Below, piece by piece: positions 37,651 to 46,230 of a stretch of DNA of 64,000 bases. A program made the position numbers and the translations under genes. Source of the stretch: Rhodoplanes tepidamans (GTDB lineage: Bacteria > Pseudomonadota > Alphaproteobacteria > Rhizobiales > Xanthobacteraceae). A model generated the notes under the pieces. It was not told the origin of the DNA and ran no database searches. It saw only the letters and a program-made list of their open reading frames with translations. The stretch covers positions 124,001 through 188,000 of the forward strand of contig NZ_JAUSUJ010000005.1 of the NCBI RefSeq assembly GCF_030813915.1, read 5' to 3'. How positions within the stretch are numbered: position 1 is the first letter of the stretch; every line of letters starts with the position of its first letter.

Positions 37651-39510
37651 TCAGGCGGCGTCGGCCGCCCGCACCAGGGCGATCAGGTCGGCCCCGTAAT
37701 GCTCGAGCTTCTTGTCGCCGATTCCCGGCACGGCGCGGAGCTGATCGAGCGCCGTCGGCCGGGCTGCGGCGATGCCGTCCAGCGTGGCGTCGTGCAGCAC
37801 CACATAGGCCGGCACGCCGCGCCGGCGCGCCTCCTCGGAGCGCCACGTCTTGAGCCGGGCGACCAGAGCGGCACCGGCGGCATCGACGGGCGCGGCCGCC
37901 GGGTCGCCACGCCGGGCACGGTCGCGTCGGGCCCGCCGTGTGTCCGCCTGCTCGCGCAGCATCACCCGGGTCTCGCCCTTCAGCACGCTGCGCGCCGTGT
38001 CGGTCAGCCGCAGCCCGCCATAGGCTTCGGCATCCGGCCGCAGATGGCCCAGCGCGACGAGCTGGCGGGCGACGGCGCGCCACTGCTTCTCGGTCATCTC
38101 GCCGCCGATGCCGAACACCGACAGGGTGTCATGCTGCAGCGACTGCACCCGCTCGGTCGGGCGGCCGAGCAGCACGTCGATCAGATGCGCGACGCCGAAG
38201 CGCTGGCCGGTGCGATAGGCGCAGGACAGGAGCTTCTGGGCCGCGACGCTGCCGTCCCACTGGCGCGGCGGCGCCAGGCAGTTGTCGCAGTTGCCGCAGG
38301 TCGCGCCGGCGCGCTCGCCGAAATAGCCGAGCAGATGGGCGCGCCGGCAGCCGGCCGTCTCGGCGAGGCCGACCAGCGCCTCGAGCTTCTCGCGCGACAC
38401 CCGCTTGAAGGCGTCGCTGCCGGTCGACTCGTCGATCATCCGGCGCTGCTGGACGATGTCGGAGAGGCCGTAGGCCATCCAGGCCTCGGCCGGCTTGCCG
38501 TCGCGCCCGGCCCGTCCGGTCTCCTGGTAATAGGCCTCGATGCTCTTCGGCAGGTCGAGATGCGCGACGAAGCGCACGTCCGGCTTGTCGATGCCCATGC
38601 CGAACGCGATGGTGGCGACGATGACGACGCCGTCCTGGTTGACGAAGCGGTCCTGGTGGCGGGCCCGCACCGCGGCGTCGAGACCGGCGTGATAGGGCAG
38701 CGCCGGGATGCCGGCCCGCACCAGCGCGGCCGCCGTGTCCTCCACCTTGCCGCGCGACAGGCAGTAGACGATGCCGGCCTCGCCGGCGTGGCGGTCGGCG
38801 ATGAAGGCCTCGAGCTGGCGCTGCGGGCTCGTCTTCTCGACGATCTCGTAGCGGATGTTGGGCCGGTCGAAGCTGGCGACGAACATGGGCGCGCCGGCGA
38901 GGCCGAGCCGCTCGACGATCTCGGTTCGGGTGCGGGCGTCGGCCGTCGCGGTGAGCGCGATGCGCGGGACCGTGGGGAATCGTTCGGCCAGCACCGACAG
39001 GCCGATGTATTCGGGGCGGAAGTCGTGCCCCCATTGCGACACGCAGTGCGCCTCGTCGACGGCGAACAGCGCGAGCCGCGCCCGCTCGAGCAGCGCGAGA
39101 CAGCGTGGGGTGAGCAGCCGCTCCGGCGCGACATAGAGAAGGTCGAGCTCGCCGGCGACGAGCTGCCGCTCGACCGCGGCCGCCTCGTCGAAGGTGAGGG
39201 TGGAGTTGAGCACCGCGGCGCGGACGCCGGCGTCACGCAGGCCTTCGACCTGGTCGCGCATCAGCGCGATCAAGGGCGACACGACGATGCCGCAGCCGTC
39301 GCGCAGCAGCGCCGGCAGCTGGTAGCACAGCGACTTGCCGCCGCCGGTCGGCATCAGCACCAGGCAGTTGCCGCCGTCCGTGACGTGGCGGACGATCTCC
39401 TCCTGGGCGCCGCGGAAGGACGGCAGGCCGAACACCGCCTCGAGCACCGAGAGCGCGGTCGGCCGGCGATCGGACTCGCGTCCGGGACTGGAAACCGAGT
39501 GTTGCGCCAT
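37651..39510 (-). CDS. recQ: ATP-dependent DNA helicase RecQ
   Basis: 619 residues. It has motif [21 protein letters not shown]-box motif [19 protein letters not shown], motif [10 protein letters not shown], and motif [12 protein letters not shown]. The RQC zinc site ([17 protein letters not shown]) and a C-terminal HRDC domain ([20 protein letters not shown]) complete the standard RecQ layout. It unwinds DNA 3'-to-5' in recombination and fork repair. The start at MAQHSVSS is used because the upstream in-frame extension overlaps the extensin-like gene and has no homology. Confidence 0.95.
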   Translation of the reverse strand: MAQHSVSSPGRESDRRPTALSVLEAVFGLPSFRGAQEEIVRHVTDGGNCLVLMPTGGGKSLCYQLPALLRDGCGIVVSPLIALMRDQVEGLRDAGVRAAVLNSTLTFDEAAAVERQLVAGELDLLYVAPERLLTPRCLALLERARLALFAVDEAHCVSQWGHDFRPEYIGLSVLAERFPTVPRIALTATADARTRTEIVERLGLAGAPMFVASFDRPNIRYEIVEKTSPQRQLEAFIADRHAGEAGIVYCLSRGKVEDTAAALVRAGIPALPYHAGLDAAVRARHQDRFVNQDGVVIVATIAFGMGIDKPDVRFVAHLDLPKSIEAYYQETGRAGRDGKPAEAWMAYGLSDIVQQRRMIDESTGSDAFKRVSREKLEALVGLAETAGCRRAHLLGYFGERAGATCGNCDNCLAPPRQWDGSVAAQKLLSCAYRTGQRFGVAHLIDVLLGRPTERVQSLQHDTLSVFGIGGEMTEKQWRAVARQLVALGHLRPDAEAYGGLRLTDTARSVLKGETRVMLREQADTRRARRDRARRGDPAAAPVDAAGAALVARLKTWRSEEARRRGVPAYVVLHDATLDGIAAARPTALDQLRAVPGIGDKKLEHYGADLIALVRAADAA

Positions 39511-39599
39511 GCGCCTTCGCGAGCCGGTCGGGAACGTGGCCGGAGAATAGTCCGCCGCCTCCCCGGCTTCAATTGCATCCCGGACGAAAGGCCCGGGCT

Positions 39600-40583
39600 T
39601 CACTCCGGCCCCGGCGCCGCGGCGGCATCGGGCGGGGCGGCGTCGGGCGCGACCGCGTCGGGCTCGGGCTCCGGCTCCGCCTTGGGGTCGGCTTTCGGAT
39701 CGGCCTTGGCGTCCGGTTTGGCGGGCTCGGGCTTCGGCTTCGCCGGCGGTTTCCAGGAGGCGTCGCGGACCTCCCACTTGCACAGGCGCATCCCGTTGCG
39801 CCGCTCGGCCAGATCCACGTGCACATGGGCTTCGTGATAGCCGTCGGAGCCCGGGCCCAGCACCGTCATGAAGCGGGCGCAGACCGACTGCGCGAGCGCG
39901 CTGCGCACCGGCTTGTCGGCCAGGTGGTCGGTCAGGACGATGGTGCGCCCGCTCGCGAAGGCGACGGCACGCACGTCGAGCGCGTTGCCGGTGCCGTGCT
40001 CGCTCATCTTCGCTCCGGCGACGCGGTTGCGGGTGCGGCACTCATAGGCGCTGTCGACCACCAGGGCCGAGGGCGGACCGAGCGCGGCCGTCGCCGCGAC
40101 CACGTCCTCGCGCACCCAGCTGGCGACCGCCTCGGCCATGCCGCAGCGCAGCCGGGTCTGCGGCTGGAACGGCGCCTGGAGGGCGACGCGGCCGCCGCCC
40201 GGCAGCCGGATCGCGATCAGGCGGACGAGCTCGCGGGTCTCGCAGCCGGCGGGTCCGAGCACCGGCGGCTCGGGCTCCGCCTCGGCGAGGCCGGCGAGCC
40301 GGGCCAGGCAGGCGGCATGGGCGGCGTCGGCCTCCGGATCGCCCGGCGGCCCGGGAATCGGCAGCCCGGCCGAATCGCGCGCCGGGCCCGGGCGCGGCAG
40401 CGGCACGGCGACGGGAAGGCCCGCCGGCAACAGGTCGGCCGGCAGCCGGACCAGCGGCACAGTCGCCGGTGCGTCGGGCGGCCGCGGACGCGGCAACGGC
40501 ACCGGACCGGCCGGCCCCGGCGCGGCGACGGCCATCCCGCCCGCGGCGGCCAGCAGCACCGCCGAAATCACCGAGTTCCGCAT
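39600..40583 (-). CDS. Extensin-like family protein (putative LAS-type metallopeptidase fold)
   Basis: 327 residues. A signal peptide ([14 protein letters not shown]) and a Pro-rich linker precede the extensin-like C-terminal domain (PF06904). The conserved zinc-binding pattern resembles VanY/LAS peptidases: [11 protein letters not shown] and HEAHVHVDL. The tail is a low-complexity Pro/Lys/Asp/Ala string ([19 protein letters not shown]). It is probably periplasmic and acts on the cell wall. Members are common in Hyphomicrobiales but largely uncharacterised. Confidence 0.82.
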   Translation of the reverse strand: MRNSVISAVLLAAAGGMAVAAPGPAGPVPLPRPRPPDAPATVPLVRLPADLLPAGLPVAVPLPRPGPARDSAGLPIPGPPGDPEADAAHAACLARLAGLAEAEPEPPVLGPAGCETRELVRLIAIRLPGGGRVALQAPFQPQTRLRCGMAEAVASWVREDVVAATAALGPPSALVVDSAYECRTRNRVAGAKMSEHGTGNALDVRAVAFASGRTIVLTDHLADKPVRSALAQSVCARFMTVLGPGSDGYHEAHVHVDLAERRNGMRLCKWEVRDASWKPPAKPKPEPAKPDAKADPKADPKAEPEPEPDAVAPDAAPPDAAAAPGPE

Positions 40584-40735
40584 GCCCCCTCGCCGTCTCC
40601 CCCCGCCGCCGACGACGAGCCCCAGCGATCTCGGGTGCCATTGTGGCGCCAGCGGGACGGTCGGGCGACGAGCCGGAATGCACGGGAAGACGTCTGGAGG
40701 GGGCGGGTGACGGCCCTCCGGCGGAAGGCCGCGCC

Positions 40736-41524
40736 TCACCCCCGCGCGTCGTGCGCCACCGGGCGCCAGACCAGCAGGCGACGCTCGACGACGCTGACCA
40801 GCACGTCGATGACGATGACGAAGGCGGCCAGGACGGTCATGCCGGCAAACACGCCGGCGACGTCGAACACGCCCTCGGCCTGCTGGATCAGGTAGCCGAG
40901 GCCGGCGGCCGAGCCGAGATACTCGCCGACCACCGCGCCGACCACAGCGAAGCCGACCGAGGTGTGCAGCGACGAGAACATCCACGACAGCGCCGACGGC
41001 CAGTAGACGTGCCGCATCAGCTGGCGCTCGCTCATCCCCAGCATCCGGGCGTTGGCCAGCACCGTGGGACTGACCTCCTTGACGCCCTGATAGACGTTGA
41101 AGAACACCACGAAGAACACCAGCGTGATGCCGAGCGCCACCTTCGACCAGATGCCGAGCCCGAGCCACAGCGCGAAGATCGGCGCCAGAACGACGCGCGG
41201 CAGCGCGTTGATCATCTTGACGTAGGGATCGAAGACCGCCGCGATCAGCGGCTTGCGGGCGAACCAGAAGCCGACCAGCGCACCGCCGAGCGAGCCGATC
41301 ACGAAGGCGAGCACCGATTCGGTCAGCGTGATCCACAGATGGATCCAGATCGAGCCGTCGGCGAACCACTTGACGATGCGGGCGCCGACGTCGGCCGGCC
41401 GCGAGAAGAAGAACGGCGGAAGCAGCACGGTGCCGAAGATCGGCACGCTGGTCAGCAGCTGCCACAGGCCGATGACCACCACGGCGACGAGAATCTGGAG
41501 CGCGAGGAGCGTCAGGCGGGACAT
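40736..41524 (-). CDS. ABC transporter permease, NitT/TauT type
   Basis: 262 residues, about six helices. It starts SRLTLLALQILVAVVVIGLW. The EAA loop is LANARMLGMSERQLMRHVYW, and AVVGAVVGEYLGSAAGLGYL is typical of SsuC/TauC/ThiX permeases. It is downstream of the ATPase gene with a 211-bp gap that contains a palindromic repeat. No binding-protein gene is adjacent, so the substrate cannot be inferred (sulfonate, taurine, pyrimidine precursor or other). Confidence 0.85.
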   Translation of the reverse strand: MSRLTLLALQILVAVVVIGLWQLLTSVPIFGTVLLPPFFFSRPADVGARIVKWFADGSIWIHLWITLTESVLAFVIGSLGGALVGFWFARKPLIAAVFDPYVKMINALPRVVLAPIFALWLGLGIWSKVALGITLVFFVVFFNVYQGVKEVSPTVLANARMLGMSERQLMRHVYWPSALSWMFSSLHTSVGFAVVGAVVGEYLGSAAGLGYLIQQAEGVFDVAGVFAGMTVLAAFVIVIDVLVSVVERRLLVWRPVAHDARG

Positions 41525-41560
41525 TGGCAGCCTCCAGACGAAGCATCGACCAGGCGACGC

Positions 41561-41705
41561 GTCACCTCTCCCCAGCGGGGAGAGGTCGACGCGCGGAGCG
41601 CGTCGGGTGAGGGGGTGCCGAGGCCTCCATCGGCTCCGAAAACCCTCACCCCGGTCGCGAGCTGCGCTCGCGCCCGACCCTTTCCCTGACGGAGAGGGTT
41701 CGGCG
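41561..41705. repeat. Palindromic repeat between ATPase and permease
   Basis: CACCTCTCCCCAGCGGGGAGAGG is a tight hairpin. GGGTGAGGGGG and CCCTCACCCC mirror each other, followed by ACCCTTTCCCTGACGGAGAGGG. It is the same family as the 663-801 element. Confidence 0.75.
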
Positions 41706-41735
41706 TGCGCAGCGGCTCCCCGTGCGAGACCATGC

Positions 41736-42569
41736 TCATCCCAGTCCCCCCGTCTGCGCGTAGCCCTTCATCACCTCGTCGCGCAACACCGCCCAGATCT
41801 CGCGGTGCAGGTCGTGGAAGGCCTTGTCGAGCTTGATCTCGGCAACCTCGCGGGGCCGCGCCAGCGGGATCGTCCAGTCACCGATGATCCGGGCGGCGGG
41901 ACCGGCCGACATGATCACGACGCGGTCGGCGAGCGCGATCGCCTCCTCGAGGTCGTGGGTGACGAACATCACGCCCTTGCGGTCGGCGCTCCACAGCTCG
42001 AGCAGCAGGTTGCCCATGATCTGCCGGGTCTGCGCGTCGAGCGGCCCGAACGGCTCGTCCATCAGCAGGATCTTCGGGTGGCGGATCAGCACCTGGGCGA
42101 GGCCGATGCGCTTGCGCTGGCCGCCCGAGAGCATGTGCGGATAGCGGTCGCCGAAGGTGCCGAGCCCGACCCGCGACAGCCAGCGCGCCGCCTCGGCGCG
42201 CGCCTCGGCCTTCGGCGTGCCGGCGACCTCGAGCCCGATGGCGACGTTCTCCAGCGAGGTCTTCCACGGGAACAGCGCGTCGGCCTGGAAGAGATAGCCG
42301 GCGGTGCGGTTGAGGCCGGCGAGCGGCTGCCCGAAAATCTCCACCGTGCCGGCGGCCGGCGTCAGCAGGCCCGCGGCGGCGTTGAGCAGGGTCGACTTGC
42401 CGCAGCCGGTCGGCCCGACGATGGCGACGAACTCGCCGTCGGCGACCGAAAGCGAGGCGTCGCGCACCGCCGTGAAGGTCGAGCGGTCGGCGAGCCGGAA
42501 CGCGATGGTGAGGTCGTCGAGATGCACGGCGCGCGGCGCCGCGGACTCCCGGGCTGCGGCCTGCTGCAC
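41736..42569 (-). CDS. ABC transporter ATP-binding protein, NitT/TauT type
   Basis: 277 residues. Walker A VGPTGCGKSTLLNAAAG, signature MLSGGQRKR, Walker B ILLMDEPFGPLD, and H-loop VTHDLEEA are all intact. It pairs with the downstream permease. The opposite-strand gene starts at 42806, and no binding protein is encoded upstream, so this is an incomplete importer in this region. Confidence 0.88.
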   Translation of the reverse strand: MQQAAARESAAPRAVHLDDLTIAFRLADRSTFTAVRDASLSVADGEFVAIVGPTGCGKSTLLNAAAGLLTPAAGTVEIFGQPLAGLNRTAGYLFQADALFPWKTSLENVAIGLEVAGTPKAEARAEAARWLSRVGLGTFGDRYPHMLSGGQRKRIGLAQVLIRHPKILLMDEPFGPLDAQTRQIMGNLLLELWSADRKGVMFVTHDLEEAIALADRVVIMSAGPAARIIGDWTIPLARPREVAEIKLDKAFHDLHREIWAVLRDEVMKGYAQTGGLG

Positions 42570-42805
42570 GTGCCCCCCTTCCCTGATGGCCCATCATGTC
42601 CCGCGGCGGTCGGCCTGCCGCCGCGGTGATCGAAAAGGCGCAATAGCGTGCGCCGGCGCAAACGTCCATACGCCGTGAGGCGAACCGGACCGAGACGCCG
42701 GCGACGGCTTGGCGGCGGCCGCCGGTCGTGGCTTACTTCCCGGACGCGGCGTCGCACTCCTGCTGCGCCGGACGCGCGAGAGACGCGGGAGATCGGACGG
42801 AGGCC

Positions 42806-43741
42806 ATGACCGGCGGGTCGAGCACCGGGATGCTGGTTCGCTTCTGGGGCGTGCGCGGCAGCGTCACCTGTCCAGGGCCCGCGACCGTGCGCTACGGCGG
42901 CAACACCGCCTGCGTCGAGGTCCGCTGCGGCCACCGGCTGGTCATCTTCGACGCCGGCTCCGGGCTGCGGGGCCTCGGCCTCGCCCTGGCGGCGGGCGGC
43001 GAGACCGCGGCCCCGGCGCCCGGCCGGCCGCTGCCGGTCGACGCCGACATCTTCTTCAGCCACTGCCACCTCGACCATGTCTGGGGCCTGCCGTTCTTCC
43101 AGCCGGCCTACGAGCCGGGCACCCGGCTGCGCCTGTGGGCCGGCCATCTCCTGCCCGAGACGACGCTCGCGGCGGCGATCCGCCAGCTCGTCGCCCACCC
43201 GCTGTTCCCCGGCGGCGGCGACCTCTTCCGGGCCGACATCGCGTTCGAGGACTTCCGTTGCGGCGAGACGCTGACCCCGCATCCCGGCATGGTGCTGCGG
43301 ACCGGACCGCTGCAGCATCCCGGCGGCGGCACCGGCTATCGGCTGGAGTATGGCGGCGCTTCGCTCGCCTACGTGACCGACACCGAGCACCGGGCCGGGC
43401 AGCTCGATCCCGCCGTCCTGGCGCTCGCCGCCGACGTCGACCTGTTCGTCTACGACTGCACCTACACGGAGGCCGAGTACGCGGCCAATGCCGGCCGCGG
43501 CCACTCGACCTGGCAGCACGGGGTGCGACTCGCCTCCGCCGCCGGCGCGCGGCGGCTGGCGATCTTCCACCACGACCCGAGCCACGACGACCCCACCCTC
43601 GACCGCATCGCCCGCGAGGCCGAAGCGATGCGTCCGGGCACCCTGGTCGCGACCGAAGGCCTGACCCTGCGGCTTCCCGCCGCCCCGCCGGCGCGTGCCC
43701 CCGAGGTCCACAGCGACGACGGCACGCCCTGGCTGGTGTGA
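42806..43741 (+). CDS. Metallo-beta-lactamase-fold hydrolase
   Basis: 311 residues. The metal motif is FFSHCHLDHVWGLPFF (HxHxDH). Further ligands are likely LQHPGGG and DTEH and the late FHHDPSHDD. The N-terminus LVRFWGVRGSVTCPGPAT followed by YGGNTACVEV is the signature of the PhnP/cyclic-phosphodiesterase-like MBL branch. The start with GGAGG five bases upstream was preferred over one 26 codons earlier. The substrate is unknown; phosphodiester hydrolysis is the best family-based guess. Confidence 0.78.
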   Translation: MTGGSSTGMLVRFWGVRGSVTCPGPATVRYGGNTACVEVRCGHRLVIFDAGSGLRGLGLALAAGGETAAPAPGRPLPVDADIFFSHCHLDHVWGLPFFQPAYEPGTRLRLWAGHLLPETTLAAAIRQLVAHPLFPGGGDLFRADIAFEDFRCGETLTPHPGMVLRTGPLQHPGGGTGYRLEYGGASLAYVTDTEHRAGQLDPAVLALAADVDLFVYDCTYTEAEYAANAGRGHSTWQHGVRLASAAGARRLAIFHHDPSHDDPTLDRIAREAEAMRPGTLVATEGLTLRLPAAPPARAPEVHSDDGTPWLV

Positions 43742-43773
43742 CGCCCCGGCGGTTCCGGCGGCGGTCCGCCTTG

Positions 43774-43789
43774 TGTGATCCACTTCACA
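43774..43789 (+). promoter_or_regulatory. CRP/FNR-like dyad upstream of the ECF sigma gene
   Basis: TGTGATCCACTTCACA is a perfect TGTGA-N6-TCACA site, 54 bp before the sigma factor start. It matches the CRP consensus half-sites exactly. Binding by an alphaproteobacterial CRP-family regulator is inference. Confidence 0.65.
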
Positions 43790-43843
43790 TTGCAGGGCCG
43801 CGGCAGGGCCTATGGATCCGGCACACAGTTCGTGGAGGTGCCG

Positions 43844-44479
43844 ATGTCCACCGTTCTTGCCCTGCCGCGCGTGAGCGACACCCAACGCCCCCCGGCGACC
43901 GGCGCCAAGGCTCCGGGTGCGAAGCCTCCGACCGACGCCGGCCTGATGGCCCGCATGGCGGCCGGCGACCGCGCCGCCCTCCAGGCCTTCTACACCCGGC
44001 ACCATGTCCGGGTGTTCCGCTTCGTCCTGCGCATCCTGGGCGACCGCACCCAGGCCGAGGACGTGATCAGCGACGTGTTCATCGACGCCTGGCGGCAGGC
44101 CGGCCAGTTCGAGGGCCGCTCCGCCGTCTCGACCTGGCTGCTCGCGATCGCCCGCCACAAGGCCTACGCGGTGCTGCGCCGCCGGCCGACCGAGTCGATC
44201 GACGACGAGAAGGCGGCCCAGATCGAGGACGGCTGCGACACGCCGGACGTGACGCTGGAGAAGCAGAACCGGGCCGCCATCCTGCGCCGCTGCCTGGAGG
44301 CGCTGCCGTCGGCGCATCGCGAGATCGTCGATCTCGTCTACTACCACGAGCGCTCGGTGGCCGAGGTCGCCGCGGTGTTCGGCATCCCGGAGAACACGGT
44401 GAAGACGCGGCTGTTCTACGCCCGCAAGAAGCTCGCCGGCATGCTCGCGGCCGCCGGCGTGGATCGCGACTGGCTGTGA
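43844..44479 (+). CDS. ECF-type RNA polymerase sigma factor
   Basis: 211 residues. Region sigma2 includes RVFRFVLRILGDRTQAEDVI and DVFIDAWRQAGQFEGRSAV. Region sigma4 shows LPSAHREIVDLVYYHERSV with HTH VAAVFGIPENTVKTRLFYAR. The N-terminal ~40 residues are an extra Ala/Pro/Lys-rich stretch. GGAGGTG lies at the right distance before the ATG. No anti-sigma gene follows (the next gene is on the other strand 12 bp away), so it is an orphan ECF controlled perhaps by the CRP-like site. Confidence 0.9.
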   Translation: MSTVLALPRVSDTQRPPATGAKAPGAKPPTDAGLMARMAAGDRAALQAFYTRHHVRVFRFVLRILGDRTQAEDVISDVFIDAWRQAGQFEGRSAVSTWLLAIARHKAYAVLRRRPTESIDDEKAAQIEDGCDTPDVTLEKQNRAAILRRCLEALPSAHREIVDLVYYHERSVAEVAAVFGIPENTVKTRLFYARKKLAGMLAAAGVDRDWL

Positions 44480-44491
44480 GGTCCGGCCGCC

Positions 44492-45058
44492 TCAGCCCGA
44501 GGCGGCCCCGGACGACGCCGCCCCGCCGCGCGGCGCCGCCGCGCCGAGCGACCGCATGAACATCTGCATGCCGTAGTGGAAGGCGACGAAGGCGCCGAGC
44601 TCCATCACCTGCGCCTCGGTGTAGTGGCTCTTCAGCTCGTCGTAGAAGGCCGCGTCGATCTTGCTGGGGTCGAGGAACATCTGGTCGGCGTAGCGCAGCG
44701 CGCACTTCTCGGCCGGCGTGAACAGATCGGACTCCTCGTAATCGCCGCAGCCCGCCTCGATGCGGGCTTCGTCCAGTCCCATCGCCTTCGCCTTCTCGGA
44801 ACGCAGCGCCGCGAAGTAGCGGTCTCCGGCGAAGCGCGCCAGCAGGATGCGGACGACCTCCTTGAGCCGATGATCGACATTGCCCTCCGCATGGCTGTGG
44901 ATCAGGGCCCGCATCACCGGCACGGCGTGGTCGGGCGAGCGGGCGAGGAGGCGCGGAAACAGATCGTCGGGCACCCCGAGCGCCTCGCCCTCGGCGACGA
45001 GCCGGGCGAGCTCCGGATCCGTGATCGCCGCGCGCGGCAGCGGTGCGATGCGGGTCAT
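44492..45058 (-). CDS. AhpD/carboxymuconolactone-decarboxylase-family protein lacking the redox motif
   Basis: 188 residues, all-alpha CMD fold. It aligns along its length with the upstream Sec candidate: HRLKEVVRILLARFAGDRYF here versus HPLKEVIRVQLSRMASCSYU there, and MELGAFVAFHYGMQMFMRSL versus VELGAFVGFNLGYHTFFGSL. The two redox positions are Asp and Phe here, so it cannot use a CxxC-type centre. Its ATG overlaps the upstream TGA stop (ATGA), implying coupled translation and perhaps a heteromeric complex. The C-terminus is Ala/Gly-rich. It probably gives an oligomerising or regulatory partner; this is inference. Confidence 0.82.
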   Translation of the reverse strand: MTRIAPLPRAAITDPELARLVAEGEALGVPDDLFPRLLARSPDHAVPVMRALIHSHAEGNVDHRLKEVVRILLARFAGDRYFAALRSEKAKAMGLDEARIEAGCGDYEESDLFTPAEKCALRYADQMFLDPSKIDAAFYDELKSHYTEAQVMELGAFVAFHYGMQMFMRSLGAAAPRGGAASSGAASG

Positions 45059-45681
45059 TCGGCGGCCTCCTCGTCGGACGCGAGCGAGCCGGGCGCCGCG
45101 CCGTAGATCCGCTCCGACTCCTCCTGCGAGACGAGCCGGCCGTCGGGCGCGAACATCGGGTAGAACTTCAACGACCCGAAGAAGGTGTGGTAGCCGAGAT
45201 TGAAGCCGACGAAGGCCCCGAGCTCGACGATATCGTCGTCGTCGTAGTGTCGCCGGAGCTCGGCGAACATCGCGTCGTCGACGGCCTCCGGATCGGTCGC
45301 CATCAGCTCGCTGTAGCGCAGCGCCGCCTTCTCGGCCGCGGAGAACCGCGCACTGCTCGCGTAGGCGTCGATGCCCTCGTCGAGCAGCTCCTCGGTCAGT
45401 CCCTGTCGCTTCGCCGAAGCAGACCGGACGTTCCCTCAATAGCTGCAGGAGGCCATGCGGGAGAGCTGGACCCGGATCACCTCCTTGAGGGGGTGCGGGA
45501 TCCGCCCCTTGTTGAACAGCGAGTCCCACGCCACGAACATCGCCTCGGCGAGATCGATGTTGTGACCCATCACGGCGTGGAAGCCGGGATCGGGAGCGCG
45601 GTGCACCAGGCACTTCTCGATATAGGGCCGGAGCTTGGTCCGGCGGAGCACCTCGATGTCGAGCAGGGTGACATGGGCCAT
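45055..45681 (-). CDS. Candidate selenoprotein: AhpD/CMD-family protein with C-x-x-U motif (in-frame TGA)
   Basis: Read through the TGA at 45436-45438 as selenocysteine, this is one 208-residue protein. It starts at an ATG preceded by AAGGAGGTCG. The N-terminal half ends RVQLSRMASCSY; the C-terminal half continues GNVRSASAKRQGLTEELLDE... with no further stop and good similarity to the downstream paralogue over both halves. U82 sits three residues after Cys79, exactly where AhpD-family peroxidases carry the second cysteine of CxxC. A SECIS-like hairpin follows (45401-45428). The first half alone (81 residues) lacks most of the fold. Known AhpD acts as a disulfide reductase/peroxidase, and Sec-containing AhpD-like proteins have been reported from metagenomes. 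An ordinary nonsense mutation is the alternative, less likely given codon position and hairpin. Confidence 0.8.
45401..45428 (-). promoter_or_regulatory. SECIS-like hairpin directly after the in-frame TGA
   Basis: On the mRNA: UCC, G, GUC, a bulged U (45421), GCUUC, apical loop GGC (45413-45415), GAAGC, GAC, A, GGG. This gives 11 paired positions around one G-A mismatch and a single bulged U. The first loop base is G at nucleotide 21 after the UGA, inside the 16-37 window of bacterial SECIS elements, which require G in the first two loop positions. A bulged U below the upper stem also occurs in the E. coli fdhF element. Confidence 0.72.
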
Positions 45682-45709
45682 TCGACCTCCTTCTCCGCCG
45701 TCGGCGGCT

Positions 45710-46039
45710 TCAGGCGTGCGTTTCCACCAGCTTCTTGAGCACCTGTCGGCGGTCCACCCCGGTGCGGGTGGCGACGAGGGTGCCATCCTTGAAGAACATC
45801 AGGGTCGGCGCGGCGTGCACCCCGAGACGCTCGGCGAGCGCCGGATTCTCCTCGATCTGCACGGTGCCGATCCGCACCCCGGAGGGGATCTCCGTCGCCA
45901 GCTGCTGCAGAAGGCGGCCGAGCTGGCGACACGGGGCGCAGCCTTCGCTCCAGAAATCGACGAGGGTGAGGCCGGACCGGCCGAGCACCTCGACCTCGAA
46001 GGTCCGCTCCGTGAAGACCGCGAAGCCCGTTTCGTTCAT
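45710..46039 (-). CDS. Thioredoxin-family protein
   Basis: 109 residues with a thioredoxin fold. The active site is VDFWSEGCAPCRQL (Cys34-Ala-Pro-Cys37; canonical thioredoxin has WCGPC, so the flanks are unusual). The cis-Pro loop is HAAPTLMFFKDG. There is no signal peptide, so it is cytosolic. The stop is 28 bp from the start of the AhpD-like Sec candidate on the same strand, making it first in a three-gene redox operon. It may serve as the electron donor to the AhpD-like protein; that is inference. Confidence 0.88.
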   Translation of the reverse strand: MNETGFAVFTERTFEVEVLGRSGLTLVDFWSEGCAPCRQLGRLLQQLATEIPSGVRIGTVQIEENPALAERLGVHAAPTLMFFKDGTLVATRTGVDRRQVLKKLVETHA

Positions 46040-46230
46040 CGAGATGCCCTCCGGGACCCGACACAGTGTCGCATCCGTAGCCTGCGGCACGCAACCCGGT
46101 TCGCCTTCGTACGGCGGACCTCCGCCGCGACGGGAACGTGGTGTTGACAGCGGCGCCGGTAAAATCTCAAGCTGGGCATACAAAGCAGAACAACGTCCGC
46201 GCAATGGCGGGCGATCGGGAGGAGACAGAC

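Noticed and set aside
45055-45786. Two separate short genes (45055-45303 and 45436-45786) instead of one selenoprotein
   Set aside because: Neither piece alone covers the CMD fold, the intervening 44 codons are open and conserved in type, and only one good ribosome site exists (before 45681).
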